This document shows positions 1 to 6,707 of a DNA stretch of 14,678 nucleotides, piece after piece. The notes under the pieces are model-generated. The model searched no databases and was not told the origin of the DNA. It was given only the letters and a program-made list of their open reading frames with translations. Position 1 is the stretch's first letter. Each line of letters starts with the position of its first letter. The translations under genes and the position numbers were made by a program. This DNA is from Herminiimonas sp. (GTDB lineage: Bacteria; Pseudomonadota; Gammaproteobacteria; Burkholderiales; Burkholderiaceae): the NCBI GenBank assembly GCA_014377155.1, contig JACMQD010000272.1, positions 1-14,678 of the forward strand, read 5' to 3'.

Positions 1-357
1 GGCTCGACCATCACCCAACAACTGGCCAAGAACCTTTTTTTGTCGGGCGACCGCAGCTATGTCCGCAAAGCGCAGGAATTCGTGATTGCCTACATGCTTG
101 AATTCTGGATGGACAAAGAGCGCATCTTCGAAATCTATCTCAATGTGGTGGAGTGGGGCAGCGGTGTCTTCGGTGCCGAAGCGGCCGCGCAGCATTATTA
201 CGGTATCTCCGCCGCCAGTCTAGGCGCCAGCCAGGCCGCACGTCTGGCGGTCATGTTGCCGAACCCGCGTTTTTATGACAAGAACCGTAGTTCGGCCTAC
301 CTCGGGCGCCGGACCGGACTGATCTTGCGGCGGATGGGATCGGCCGAATTGCCCTGA
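1..357 (+). CDS. mtgA: Monofunctional peptidoglycan glycosyltransferase MtgA, C-terminal part
   Basis: The reading frame is open from base 1 and ends at TGA 355-357, giving the last 118 residues; MtgA proteins are usually about 230-245 residues, so about half, including the N-terminal membrane anchor and the first catalytic-Glu motif, lies outside the window. MtgA is a GT51-family enzyme that polymerises lipid II into glycan strands at the periplasmic face of the inner membrane. Visible GT51 motifs are [15 protein letters not shown] at the very start (motif II, first Gly cut off), the RKxxE motif (VRKAQEF, with the second conserved Glu), and the IYLNVVEWG segment. The C-terminal [11 protein letters not shown] is typical of MtgA and there is no transpeptidase domain, which separates it from bifunctional class A PBPs. 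No clear intrinsic terminator follows. Confidence 0.95.
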   Translation, partial: GSTITQQLAKNLFLSGDRSYVRKAQEFVIAYMLEFWMDKERIFEIYLNVVEWGSGVFGAEAAAQHYYGISAASLGASQAARLAVMLPNPRFYDKNRSSAYLGRRTGLILRRMGSAELP

Positions 358-586
358 GCAGTCGTGCGGAAACCAGTGGATATCGTGCGATGAAATTGTA
401 TTTTCCATTGGTGCCTCGAGGGGAGAACGCAGTGCAGCGCATTGCCTCTGATTTTAAATTACCTTGACTAAACTGATGGTGCATCTAATGTGCTGGTCGA
501 ATGCCTACGTCGCTCGTGCATTCGCGCACGGCAGATCGAATTCCGGCAGGAAGCTCCCATAACCGTAGAAAATTCTAGCGAAAAAT

Positions 587-615
587 TGGAACTGCATCGC
601 GTGTCAGGCTACTTA
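587..615 (+). promoter_or_regulatory. Candidate hrp-box-like (HrpL-type) promoter of the ankyrin effector-like gene
   Basis: TGGAACT at 587-593 and CTACTTA at 609-615 are separated by 15 bases. The HrpL sigma-factor promoter consensus is GGAACC-N15/16-CCACNNA; each half here has one mismatch. The element ends 42 bases before the ATG at 658, a normal distance for such promoters. With two mismatches in eleven defined positions, a match within 300 bases on one strand has roughly an 8% chance of arising at random (equal base frequencies assumed), so this is suggestive only. Confidence 0.3.
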
Positions 616-646
616 AAGCCTCATCCGACGATTTTTCTAACTTTTC

Positions 647-652
647 AAGAGG
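647..652 (+). promoter_or_regulatory. Ribosome binding site that fixes the start of the ankyrin gene
   Basis: AAGAGG lies 5 bases before the ATG at 658. It is a good Shine-Dalgarno match, whereas the in-frame upstream GTG at 490 has none. This supports a 239-residue protein beginning MGNC rather than the 295-residue extended form. Confidence 0.7.
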
Positions 653-657
653 TTTGT

Positions 658-1377
658 ATGGGTAACTGCATTGGTTCTGGACGAGAGACGTCATACACCC
701 ACACTACGGCGCAGGGTATGACGACTTATACAAAACGCGGATCAAATCCGGTCGAGGTGAGGCACGCAAGTGAATTGACAAGGGTGCGCGACAGAGCCAA
801 TGCGTATATAGCTGAGAACAGATCACTTATCGGGCCAGGCGTCAACCCGACCACGACCGAGGTGCTGAAATTGCTTCAAAAAAATCGTGCCGATGAGGAA
901 ACATTCCAAGAGGTCCAATTGGCGTTGTCGATGCTGGTTCGGCACCCTAGCGAGCCGATCATGCCTTACATTCATGCGGCTTGTTCCGAGAAGTGTGAAA
1001 GAGGGATTTTTACTATGGTTACGGTGCTCTTAGATGGTGCAATCATTGACGGCAACAAGCATGGACCGAACGGTGGAACGCTGCTGCATGCTGTTGCAAA
1101 AGGACATCCCAGCGGAGCCCAAGGTGTTTTTCAAGAATCTTCCGACCCCGTTCCTATCCGTGAACGCATGATTGCCATTGCCAATAGAGTGTCAAAAATC
1201 GACAAGCAAGATAATAACAAGCAGACTGCATTGCATCTCGCGTGCATTCAAGGCAACGCGCCATTGATACAGTTACTGGAACATTACGGCGCAAATGCAA
1301 ATTTGAAAGATAAAATCGGCCGTACCGCGGAAAGCTATCTGGACCGCGGAAAGATGGTTTTATTTAACATTGCGTAA
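658..1377 (+). CDS. Ankyrin-repeat protein with acylation-type N-terminus, candidate type III effector
   Basis: The product has 239 residues from the ATG with AAGAGG five bases upstream. The N-terminus MGNCIGSG fits the N-myristoylation pattern (Gly2, small residue at position 6, no proline at 7) and adds Cys4, a possible palmitoylation site; AvrPto and HopF effectors of Pseudomonas syringae start similarly (MGNIC). The first 40 residues carry 11 Ser/Thr and no hydrophobic signal peptide, as in type III secretion signals. The C-terminal half has ankyrin repeats: a weak one at 103-132 (YIHAACS...LLDGAIIDG), one at 137-165 (GGTLLHAVAKGH), a roughly 20-residue insertion, a clear one at 185-216 (QTALHLACIQGN...GANANLKD) and a truncated cap (GRTAESYL). 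No enzymatic domain is recognised. GC is about 48-55% in sampled lines against 60-65% nearby, suggesting horizontal acquisition. Effector status is inferred; a cytoplasmic ankyrin protein of unknown role is the alternative. Confidence 0.75.
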   Translation: MGNCIGSGRETSYTHTTAQGMTTYTKRGSNPVEVRHASELTRVRDRANAYIAENRSLIGPGVNPTTTEVLKLLQKNRADEETFQEVQLALSMLVRHPSEPIMPYIHAACSEKCERGIFTMVTVLLDGAIIDGNKHGPNGGTLLHAVAKGHPSGAQGVFQESSDPVPIRERMIAIANRVSKIDKQDNNKQTALHLACIQGNAPLIQLLEHYGANANLKDKIGRTAESYLDRGKMVLFNIA

Positions 1378-1735
1378 TGGCCCGACCGTATTCTTCGCCC
1401 CAGCCCGGAATGACGGCTGCATGATCATGATCGGCGTGATTGCCGCTTGCCTGACGCTTGCGATGAAAGTACACTTGCGCTGTTTTCGTTTGTGGAGACC
1501 CCTCTTGGGTAGTCCTGATGCAAATTCTCAGCCGTCGATGGATGCGCTGACGGCGAGGCCAGCGCTTTAGCAGACTGCATGAAGCGCCTCTCGCCAACCA
1601 TGGTGGGCGGGCGCGTCCGGACCTCTGAAATGGCCGCGTTCCCTCGAAAAATTGACTATCCTGCAGAGTTTGCTTTGCAGGAGCATGGTGCGCTGTTGCC
1701 TAGTGTTCCGAGCGCGACGGGCAGGGTGGAAACGC
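1378..1735. other. Intergenic region upstream of corA
   Basis: This 358-base gap has no convincing gene. A short frame from ATG 1421 to the stop at 1570 would give a 49-residue peptide with a hydrophobic N-terminus, but it lacks a good ribosome binding site and recognisable similarity. The stretch contains a perfect 10-base palindrome (1423-1432), inverted repeat GCCGTC/GACGGC (1531-1536, 1549-1554) and the stronger hairpin at 1562-1587. I find no good sigma-70 promoter for corA and no transposase, insertion-sequence end or RNA gene. Confidence 0.6.
1562..1587. repeat. Hairpin between the ankyrin gene and corA
   Basis: GCGCTTTA at 1562-1569 pairs with TGAAGCGC at 1580-1587: eight base pairs including one G-U, with a 10-base loop. 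No T tract follows on the plus strand, so it is not a standard intrinsic terminator. It could be a transcription-end stem-loop or be meaningless. Confidence 0.35.
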
Positions 1736-2701
1736 ATGATCAATGTATTCGTATTGCAGAACGGACGACTCAACCAGGTCAACATCGAAAGCCGCAGCGA
1801 TCTCGAACAAAGCACCCCGGTGTGGGTCGACCTGACCGACCCCAACGACGACGAGCGCGATTGGGTCAAGAGTATTTACGGCGTGACCTTGCCCGGCGAG
1901 GACGAGGTCAAGGACATCGAAGCGTCGGCGCGTTACTACGAAGCCGAAAACGGCGATTTGCACCTGCGCACTGATTTTCTGCTGGAAGAAGACGATGGTC
2001 CGTCACGCATCGTGACGGTGGCATTCATCCTGGCGCGCGACATGCTGTTTTCGGTACATGCCGACGATTTGCCGGTGTTTCGCCTGGTGCGCATGCGCGC
2101 GCGCTCGCGCCCCGGCTCGATCGGCGATTACAAGGACGTACTGCTAGACCTGTATGCGACCGACGCCGAGTATTCTGCCGATGCGCTCGAAGGCATTTAT
2201 CAAAGTTTGGAAGAGGTCAGTCGCAGCGTGTTGCAGAAAGAATTGACGGATCAGGATGCGGCGTCGGTGCTCAACGCCATCGCCCATGAGGAGGATCTGA
2301 ACGGTCGCATCCGCCGCAACATGATGGATACGCGCCGCGCGGTCAGTTTCCTGATGCGCGGGCGCTTGCTGAGCGCCGAACAATTCGAGGAATCGCGGCA
2401 GATTCTGCGCGATATCGAATCGCTCGACGGCCACACGGCTTTCCTGTTCGATAAGATCAACTTCCTGATGGATGCCACGGTCGGTTTCATCAACATCAAC
2501 CAGAACAAGATCATCAAGATATTCTCGGTAGCGTCGGTGGCATTCCTGCCACCGACGCTGATTGCCAGCATCTATGGCATGAATTTCCGAATTTTGCCGG
2601 AATTGCAATGGGACTTCGGCTATCCGTTCGCCATTTTGCTGATGGTCGCCAGCGCCATCACGCCGTTCATGTATTTCAAGCAGCGCGGCTGGCTAAAGTA
2701 A
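1736..2701 (+). CDS. corA: CorA family magnesium/cobalt transport protein
   Basis: The product has 321 residues, the usual CorA size. CorA forms a homopentameric inner-membrane channel that admits Mg2+ (and Co2+, Ni2+) and is gated by cytoplasmic divalent ions. Residues 1 to about 255 form the cytoplasmic alpha/beta and long-helix domain; TM1 spans about 259-280, followed directly by the signature GMN at 281-283 (YGMNF), the short periplasmic loop with LPEL at 287-290 (MPEL in E. coli CorA) and TM2 at about 296-314, then a basic C-terminus (FKQRGWLK). The start is the ATG giving MINVFVLQNG, the normal CorA N-terminus, preceded by a purine-rich AGGGTGGA; an open TTG-initiated extension from 1652 is rejected. 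The gene converges with hemL, with only 7 bases between stop codons. Confidence 0.95.
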   Translation: MINVFVLQNGRLNQVNIESRSDLEQSTPVWVDLTDPNDDERDWVKSIYGVTLPGEDEVKDIEASARYYEAENGDLHLRTDFLLEEDDGPSRIVTVAFILARDMLFSVHADDLPVFRLVRMRARSRPGSIGDYKDVLLDLYATDAEYSADALEGIYQSLEEVSRSVLQKELTDQDAASVLNAIAHEEDLNGRIRRNMMDTRRAVSFLMRGRLLSAEQFEESRQILRDIESLDGHTAFLFDKINFLMDATVGFININQNKIIKIFSVASVAFLPPTLIASIYGMNFRILPELQWDFGYPFAILLMVASAITPFMYFKQRGWLK

Positions 2702-2708
2702 AAACCGG

Positions 2709-3992
2709 TCAGGCGATCTGCGCGAATGCGTTGCGCGCCGCCTCGATCGTGGCATCGACAACGGCGTTGTCATGCTGCGCCGAGACGAAGCCGGCTTCGA
2801 ATGCCGACGGCGCCAGATACACACCGGCGTCCAGCATCGCATGGAAAAATACATTGAACCGGTTTTTGTCGCATGCCATCATGGTGGCGAAATCGACCGG
2901 CAGATCCTTAGCGAAATACATCCCGAACATGCCGCCGATCGCATCGGCGCAAAAATCGATGCCCGCTTCCTGCGCCGCCGATTCCAGGCCGCGCGCCAGC
3001 CGGTTTGTCTGCGCGGCAAGCGCTTCATAAAAACCAGGCGCCTGAATCAGCTTCAGCGTCGTCATGCCGGCCGCCACCGCCACGGGATTGCCCGACAGCG
3101 TGCCGGCCTGGTACACGCCGCCCAATGGCGCCAGGTGTTCCATCAAATCGGCGCGACCACCGAACGCCGCTACCGGCAGGCCGCCACCGATGACCTTGCC
3201 CAGCACCGTCAGGTCGGGCGTGATGCCATACAACGCCTGCGCGCCGCCCAGCGCCACCCGGAAGCCACACATCACTTCATCGAAAATCAGTATCGCACCG
3301 TATTGCGTGCAAACGCGCCGCATGGTTTCGAGAAACGCCGGTGTGGCTCGCAGCAGGTTCATGTTGCCCGCCACCGGTTCGACGATCACACAGGCGATCT
3401 GGTTTCCCATCTTGGCGAAGAGGTCTTCCAGTTGCTGCGGATCGTTGTAGTCCAGTACGAGTGTGTGTTTGGCGAAATCTTCCGGCACGCCGGCCGAGGT
3501 CGGATTGCCGAAAGTCAACAAACCGCTGCCGGCTTTGACCAATAACGAATCGGCGTGGCCGTGATAGCAACCTTCGAACTTGACGATCTTGTCGCGACCG
3601 GTGGCGCCGCGCGCAAGGCGCAGCGCGCTCATGGCAGCTTCAGTGCCGCTCGACACCAGTCGCACCTGCTCGATGGACGGCATCAGACGGCAGATTTCTT
3701 CGGCCATCTCGATCTCACCCAAGGTCGGCGCGCCGAAGCTCAGGCCGCGCACCGCCGCCTCTTGCACCGCCTTGACGACTGCCGGATGGGCATGACCGAG
3801 GATAGCCGGGCCCCATGAACCGATGTAGTCGATATAGCGCTTGTCGTCGGCGTCCCAGAAGTAGGGGCCTTGGGCACGTGTGACGAAGCGCGGCGTGCCG
3901 CCGACGGAGCGGAAGGCGCGTACCGGCGAATTGACGCCGCCGGGCGTCGTGCGCTGGGCGCGTGCGAACAGGATGTCGTTCTGTGATGTCAT
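2709..3992 (-). CDS. hemL: Glutamate-1-semialdehyde 2,1-aminomutase
   Basis: The product has 427 residues, the normal length. HemL is a PLP-dependent cytoplasmic enzyme that isomerises glutamate-1-semialdehyde to 5-aminolevulinate, the committed precursor step of haem and other tetrapyrroles in the C5 pathway. Conserved elements in order: [13 protein letters not shown] near the N-terminus, [11 protein letters not shown] at 60-70, the phosphate-binding SSGTEA at 114-119, CYHGHAD at 142-148, the cofactor-contacting FDEV (Asp238), the PLP lysine Lys266 in [17 protein letters not shown], and [10 protein letters not shown]. All catalytic residues I can recognise are present. It lies 26 bases downstream of thiD on the same strand and is probably cotranscribed with it. 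The ribosome binding site is weak (only a CGGG about 9 bases before the ATG). Confidence 0.97.
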   Translation of the reverse strand: MTSQNDILFARAQRTTPGGVNSPVRAFRSVGGTPRFVTRAQGPYFWDADDKRYIDYIGSWGPAILGHAHPAVVKAVQEAAVRGLSFGAPTLGEIEMAEEICRLMPSIEQVRLVSSGTEAAMSALRLARGATGRDKIVKFEGCYHGHADSLLVKAGSGLLTFGNPTSAGVPEDFAKHTLVLDYNDPQQLEDLFAKMGNQIACVIVEPVAGNMNLLRATPAFLETMRRVCTQYGAILIFDEVMCGFRVALGGAQALYGITPDLTVLGKVIGGGLPVAAFGGRADLMEHLAPLGGVYQAGTLSGNPVAVAAGMTTLKLIQAPGFYEALAAQTNRLARGLESAAQEAGIDFCADAIGGMFGMYFAKDLPVDFATMMACDKNRFNVFFHAMLDAGVYLAPSAFEAGFVSAQHDNAVVDATIEAARNAFAQIA

Positions 3993-4018
3993 GAAGTTAA
4001 CCCGAAATGAAAGAAGTA

Positions 4019-4870
4019 TTACGCTGCGTCGTTGGCGGCATCGGAGTCGGCATGCGGATCGGACTCGCGCGCCCAGAAATAGCGATCCGGCACCAGTTTG
4101 CCCATGCCGACCCGCTGCGCATTGGCCAGCGCGGCGACCGTGAACTCTTGTGCTTCGAATACCGCTTCCGGAACGTCGAGGCCATTGGCCAGCATGGCGG
4201 CAATGGTGGCGGACAACGTCGCGCCGGCACCGCTGAAAGAACCTGACATGCGCTGCCAGCTATCGCTGCGCACCATGCCAGCTTCGCTGAACAGGGTATT
4301 GGTGACCAGATGGACATCGGATGGCGTGCCGGTGACGAATACGTATTCGCAGCCCATTTCGATGAGTCTGGTGACGTCCAGCAGCAGCGTGTCCTCAGCC
4401 GATGGGTCGCGCCAGGTTTCTGCATAGCGTTCCAGCTCGACCGCCGACAGCAGCAGCACCGTGGTCTGCGGGACCAGCAGTTCGCGGGTGGCGATCAGCA
4501 AGTCGTCGCTGTCGGGCCCCTGGTCCGGCAGCGACGACACGAATGGATCGAAGATCAGCGGAATGTCCGGATAGTCGGATACGATCTCGGCGATGACGGA
4601 CACGTTCTCGAGGCTCCCGACCACGCCGACCTTGAAGGCGCTGACTGCCATGTCTTCGAGCACCACTCGCGCCTGGTCGGCGACCCAGTCGGCATCGATT
4701 ACCTGGATGTCCTCGACCCCGGTCGTGTCGCCGATGAAGAGCGCCGTCACGACCGACAGGCCATGACAGCCCATGGCGGCAAATGAAGCCAGGTCGGCCT
4801 GGATGCCGATAGCGCCGATCGGATCAGTTGCGCCGAAGGTCAAAATGAGGGGAGAAGTTTGGTTTTGCAC
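4019..4870 (-). CDS. thiD: ThiD/PdxK-family (hydroxymethylpyrimidine kinase-like) protein, divergent
   Basis: The product has 283 residues from a GTG start; family length is about 260-285. ThiD phosphorylates HMP and HMP phosphate in thiamine pyrimidine synthesis. The fold is recognisable: [22 protein letters not shown] at 13-34 (ThiD usually has GSDPSGGAGIQADLK), [17 protein letters not shown] at 78-86, FDPFVSS at 107-113 (usually DPVMVA) and the C-terminal anion-hole region [17 protein letters not shown] at 211-227. In canonical ThiD this last motif is GTGC and its Cys acts in catalysis; here the position is Ala217. The TPNLPEA-like motif is also absent (LLLSAVELE instead). It may be a kinase with changed chemistry or substrate, or a non-catalytic relative. 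It precedes hemL and is divergent from the rubredoxin gene. The symbol reflects family membership, not proven activity. Confidence 0.8.
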   Translation of the reverse strand: MQNQTSPLILTFGATDPIGAIGIQADLASFAAMGCHGLSVVTALFIGDTTGVEDIQVIDADWVADQARVVLEDMAVSAFKVGVVGSLENVSVIAEIVSDYPDIPLIFDPFVSSLPDQGPDSDDLLIATRELLVPQTTVLLLSAVELERYAETWRDPSAEDTLLLDVTRLIEMGCEYVFVTGTPSDVHLVTNTLFSEAGMVRSDSWQRMSGSFSGAGATLSATIAAMLANGLDVPEAVFEAQEFTVAALANAQRVGMGKLVPDRYFWARESDPHADSDAANDAA

Positions 4871-4887
4871 GGCGGGTAGATTAAGAT
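4859..4887 (+). promoter_or_regulatory. Candidate sigma-70 promoter for rubredoxin
   Basis: TTGGTT at 4859-4864 and TAAGAT at 4882-4887 are separated by 17 bases. The -10 box matches TATAAT at four positions and the -35 box has the TTG core. The -35 box overlaps the first codons of the divergent thiD-like gene, so transcription of the two genes may interfere. Confidence 0.4.
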
Positions 4888-4923
4888 AACTGACTCCGCA
4901 TTTTACTTGAAGGGCTGTCCGCC

Positions 4924-5130
4924 GTGAGCACTAACGTAACCACTGATCAATCTCCGGAAAACGATTTCAAAACCTGGATGTGCCTCATCTGCGGTTGGGT
5001 GTATGACGAGTCGGCCGGTCTGCCGGAAGAGGGCATCGCCGCCGGCACCCGCTGGAGCGATGTACCGATGAACTGGACCTGCCCGGAATGCGGCGCGCGC
5101 AAGGAAGATTTTGAAATGGTCGCGATGTGA
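4924..5130 (+). CDS. rubA: Rubredoxin with short N-terminal extension
   Basis: The product has 68 residues from a GTG start with GAAGGG nine bases upstream. Rubredoxins are small cytoplasmic one-electron carriers with one iron bound by four cysteines. Both knuckles are present: CLICG (Cys20, Cys23) and CPECG (Cys53, Cys56), with the family-typical WVYDE, GTRWSDVP and W/F core residues and the KEDFE tail. Classical rubredoxins have about 54 residues and begin just before the first knuckle; here 17 polar residues precede Trp18. Starting at the internal ATG (4978) would remove the conserved residue before the first knuckle, so GTG is preferred. Its electron partner is not in the window. It sits between the divergent thiD-hemL pair and the pil chemosensory genes. 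Confidence 0.95.
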   Translation: MSTNVTTDQSPENDFKTWMCLICGWVYDESAGLPEEGIAAGTRWSDVPMNWTCPECGARKEDFEMVAM

Positions 5131-5221
5131 TCTGGCAGCGTGATTTTCGTTGTTGGTAAGGAATTATTCGTCTAAAAACCACGTGATCAAAGTTTCCGTA
5201 CTGACGTTGTTTCAAAGCATC

Positions 5222-5251
5222 TTGCTTTTTGTAACGATTGCACCGTATATT
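5222..5251 (+). promoter_or_regulatory. Candidate sigma-70 promoter of the pilGHIJ-pilL operon
   Basis: TTGCTT at 5222-5227 and TATATT at 5246-5251 with an 18-base spacer lie 26 bases before the pilG ATG, in an AT-rich 147-base gap after the rubredoxin gene. The -10 box matches the consensus at five of six positions; the -35 box only at TTG. Transcription would start near 5258, leaving a short leader of about 20 bases. Confidence 0.45.
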
Positions 5252-5277
5252 AAACAAAGTTTCACTGAGAAAACGTC

Positions 5278-5679
5278 ATGACAATACCACCGGAAAACGC
5301 CAGTTTGAAAATAATGGTGATTGACGACAGCAGCACCATACGTCGCTCTGCCGAAATCTTCCTGGGTCAGGCGGGCTATCAGGTCGTGCTTGCCGACGAC
5401 GGTTTCGATGCTCTGGCGAAAATGAACGATCACAAGCCGGCCCTCATATTCTGCGACATCTTGATGCCGCGGCTCGATGGGTATCAGACCTGTGCATTGA
5501 TCAAGAAAAGCGCGAAGTTCCATGCCACGCCGGTAATCATGTTGTCGTCGAAAGATGGCTTGTTCGACCGTGCGCGCGGCGCGATGGTGGGTTCGGATGC
5601 CTATCTGACCAAGCCGTTCACCAAGGACAGTCTGCTCAAGACTGTGCGTGAGTACACAGCAGCACCGCTCGCAAAATAA
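5278..5679 (+). CDS. pilG: Twitching motility response regulator PilG
   Basis: The product has 133 residues and is a stand-alone receiver (REC) domain with no output domain, like PilG of Pseudomonas aeruginosa (about 135 residues). Visible residues: acidic pair Asp16-Asp17 (VIDDSS), phospho-acceptor Asp60 (FCDILMPRLDGY), the switch serine Ser90 (IMLSSKDG) and Lys112 (YLTKPF). PilG is phosphorylated by the Pil-Chp kinase and promotes pilus extension, working with the polar hub and cAMP signalling in P. aeruginosa. The N-terminal MTIPPENASLKIMVIDDS and the GAMVGSDAYLTKPF signature fit PilG rather than CheY. GAGA seven bases before the ATG serves as a weak ribosome binding site. It is the first gene of the five-gene pil chemosensory cluster. 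Confidence 0.93.
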   Translation: MTIPPENASLKIMVIDDSSTIRRSAEIFLGQAGYQVVLADDGFDALAKMNDHKPALIFCDILMPRLDGYQTCALIKKSAKFHATPVIMLSSKDGLFDRARGAMVGSDAYLTKPFTKDSLLKTVREYTAAPLAK

Positions 5680-5702
5680 TTTATTGTTAAAAAGGTTTCA
5701 AG

Positions 5703-6068
5703 ATGGCCATTCAAAAGATTCTCGTCGTAGATGATTCCCCTACGGAGCGCTACTTCCTGACCGACATCTTGATCAAGAACGGTTTTTCCGTCTCTACTGC
5801 CGAGAACGGCGAAGATGCCCTGCTCAAGATCAAGGCCGACAAGCCGCAATTGATTCTGATGGATATCGTCATGCCGGGCCAGAATGGTTTCCAGGTCACG
5901 CGGTCGATCACTCGCGATCCTGAAACTCAGGATGTACCAATCATCATCTGCACCAGCAAGGGCCAGGAAACCGACCGCATCTGGGGTTTGCGCCAAGGCG
6001 CGCGTGACTACATCGTCAAGCCGGTGGATCCTGAAGAATTGCTGGCCAAGATCGCTGCACTCGGATAA
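5703..6068 (+). CDS. pilH: Twitching motility response regulator PilH
   Basis: The product has 121 residues, the same length as P. aeruginosa PilH, and consists of one receiver domain. Visible residues: Asp10-Asp11 (VVDDSPTE), phospho-acceptor Asp54 (LMDIVMPGQNGF), switch Thr84 (IICTSKGQETDRIWG) and Lys106 (YIVKPV). The segment SKGQETDRIWGLRQGARDYI is characteristic of PilH. In P. aeruginosa it favours retraction or acts as a phosphate sink for the Pil-Chp kinase, opposing PilG. It starts 23 bases after pilG with AAAAAGG seven bases before its ATG, so it is in the same transcript. Confidence 0.94.
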   Translation: MAIQKILVVDDSPTERYFLTDILIKNGFSVSTAENGEDALLKIKADKPQLILMDIVMPGQNGFQVTRSITRDPETQDVPIIICTSKGQETDRIWGLRQGARDYIVKPVDPEELLAKIAALG

Positions 6069-6078
6069 CTGAGCATTC

Positions 6079-6654
6079 ATGAGCCAATCCTCCTCGGAAG
6101 TAGCGCCTGAAAAAATCTTTAGCAAGCGCGACAACGACGGTCGTCGCAAACGCTTGCGCGAGTTCCAGGCGCAACTTGTCGATCGCATGCAGGCCGCCCG
6201 CAGCGGCGTGGATACCCGGGTCAACCAGCTCGGCGTGATGATCGGCCAGACGCGCTGGCTGCTGAATCTGAAAGAAGCCGGTGAGATCGTTTCGGTCGGT
6301 ACCATCACCAAGGTGCCGCTGACGCAGGCTTGGTTTCTCGGTCTTGCCAATGTTCGCGGCAACCTCATCAGCGTCGTCGATTTTGCCCAGTTTCAAGGCC
6401 ACGCACCGGCTTTGATCGAAAAAGAAAGCCGAATCGTCGCTTTCGCGCCAGCGCTCAATTTCAACAGTGGTTTGCTGGTGTCGCGGGTGATGGGGCTACG
6501 TAACATCGCCGAAATGGCGTTGCAGACCGCCGACGGCGGCAGCACGACGCCATGGTCGACCCAACGTTATGTCGACAATGAATCGCAAGTATGGAACGAA
6601 CTCGATCTGGCGCTCGTAATACAAGATCCCCAGTTTTTGCATGTTGGCTTATAA
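6079..6654 (+). CDS. pilI: CheW-type adaptor PilI
   Basis: The product has 191 residues. Residues from about 48 to 190 form a CheW-like domain that couples the chemoreceptor to the kinase: GQTRWLLNLKEAGEIV, then VPLTQAWFLGLANVRGNLISVVDFAQF, the usual surface for binding receptor and the kinase P5 domain. The first 45 residues are charged and probably helical (KRDNDGRRKRLREFQAQLVDRM). PilI is the adaptor expected between PilH and PilJ. Only 10 bases separate it from the pilH stop, and the ribosome binding site is weak (TGAG), so translational coupling with pilH is plausible. Confidence 0.92.
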   Translation: MSQSSSEVAPEKIFSKRDNDGRRKRLREFQAQLVDRMQAARSGVDTRVNQLGVMIGQTRWLLNLKEAGEIVSVGTITKVPLTQAWFLGLANVRGNLISVVDFAQFQGHAPALIEKESRIVAFAPALNFNSGLLVSRVMGLRNIAEMALQTADGGSTTPWSTQRYVDNESQVWNELDLALVIQDPQFLHVGL

Positions 6655-6707
6655 GATGTCCGCAATCATGACCGGACCGTACCGTAATCGGAATCAGGAG
6701 ACTCAGG

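Larger units (their letters stand above)
358..657. other. Intergenic region between mtgA and the ankyrin effector-like gene
   Basis: This 300-base stretch holds no gene that I can support. A GTG-initiated upstream extension of the next gene (from 490) is open, but has no support as coding sequence. The second half becomes AT-richer. It contains a 9-bp inverted repeat (372-380 with 404-412, one G-U pair, 23-base loop) without a T tract, a small CGTGC/GCACG inverted repeat (515-530), a TTCG-N16-TTCC element (521-544) and a TGGAACT-N15-CTACTTA element (587-615), the last two being degenerate matches to hrp-regulon promoter elements. Confidence 0.6.

Noticed and set aside
372..412. Inverted repeat after mtgA as an intrinsic terminator
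   Set aside because: The loop is 23 bases, and no T tract follows the second arm.
464..489. TTGACT-N14-TCTAAT promoter-like pair
   Set aside because: The 14-base spacer is too short for a sigma-70 promoter.
490..657. GTG-initiated N-terminal extension of the ankyrin protein
   Set aside because: There is no ribosome binding site at 490, a strong one precedes the ATG at 658, and the extension contains the promoter-like elements.
1421..1570. Small hydrophobic peptide frame between the ankyrin gene and corA
   Set aside because: Weak ribosome binding site, no family resemblance and an ordinary length for chance in this composition.
1652..1680. TTGACT at 1652 as a -35 box for corA
   Set aside because: No acceptable -10 box occurs at 16-18 bases; the sequence at that place is TTTGCA-like.
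1652..1735. TTG-initiated 28-residue extension of CorA
   Set aside because: CorA proteins begin near MINVF; the extension is Arg/Cys-rich and lacks a start signal.
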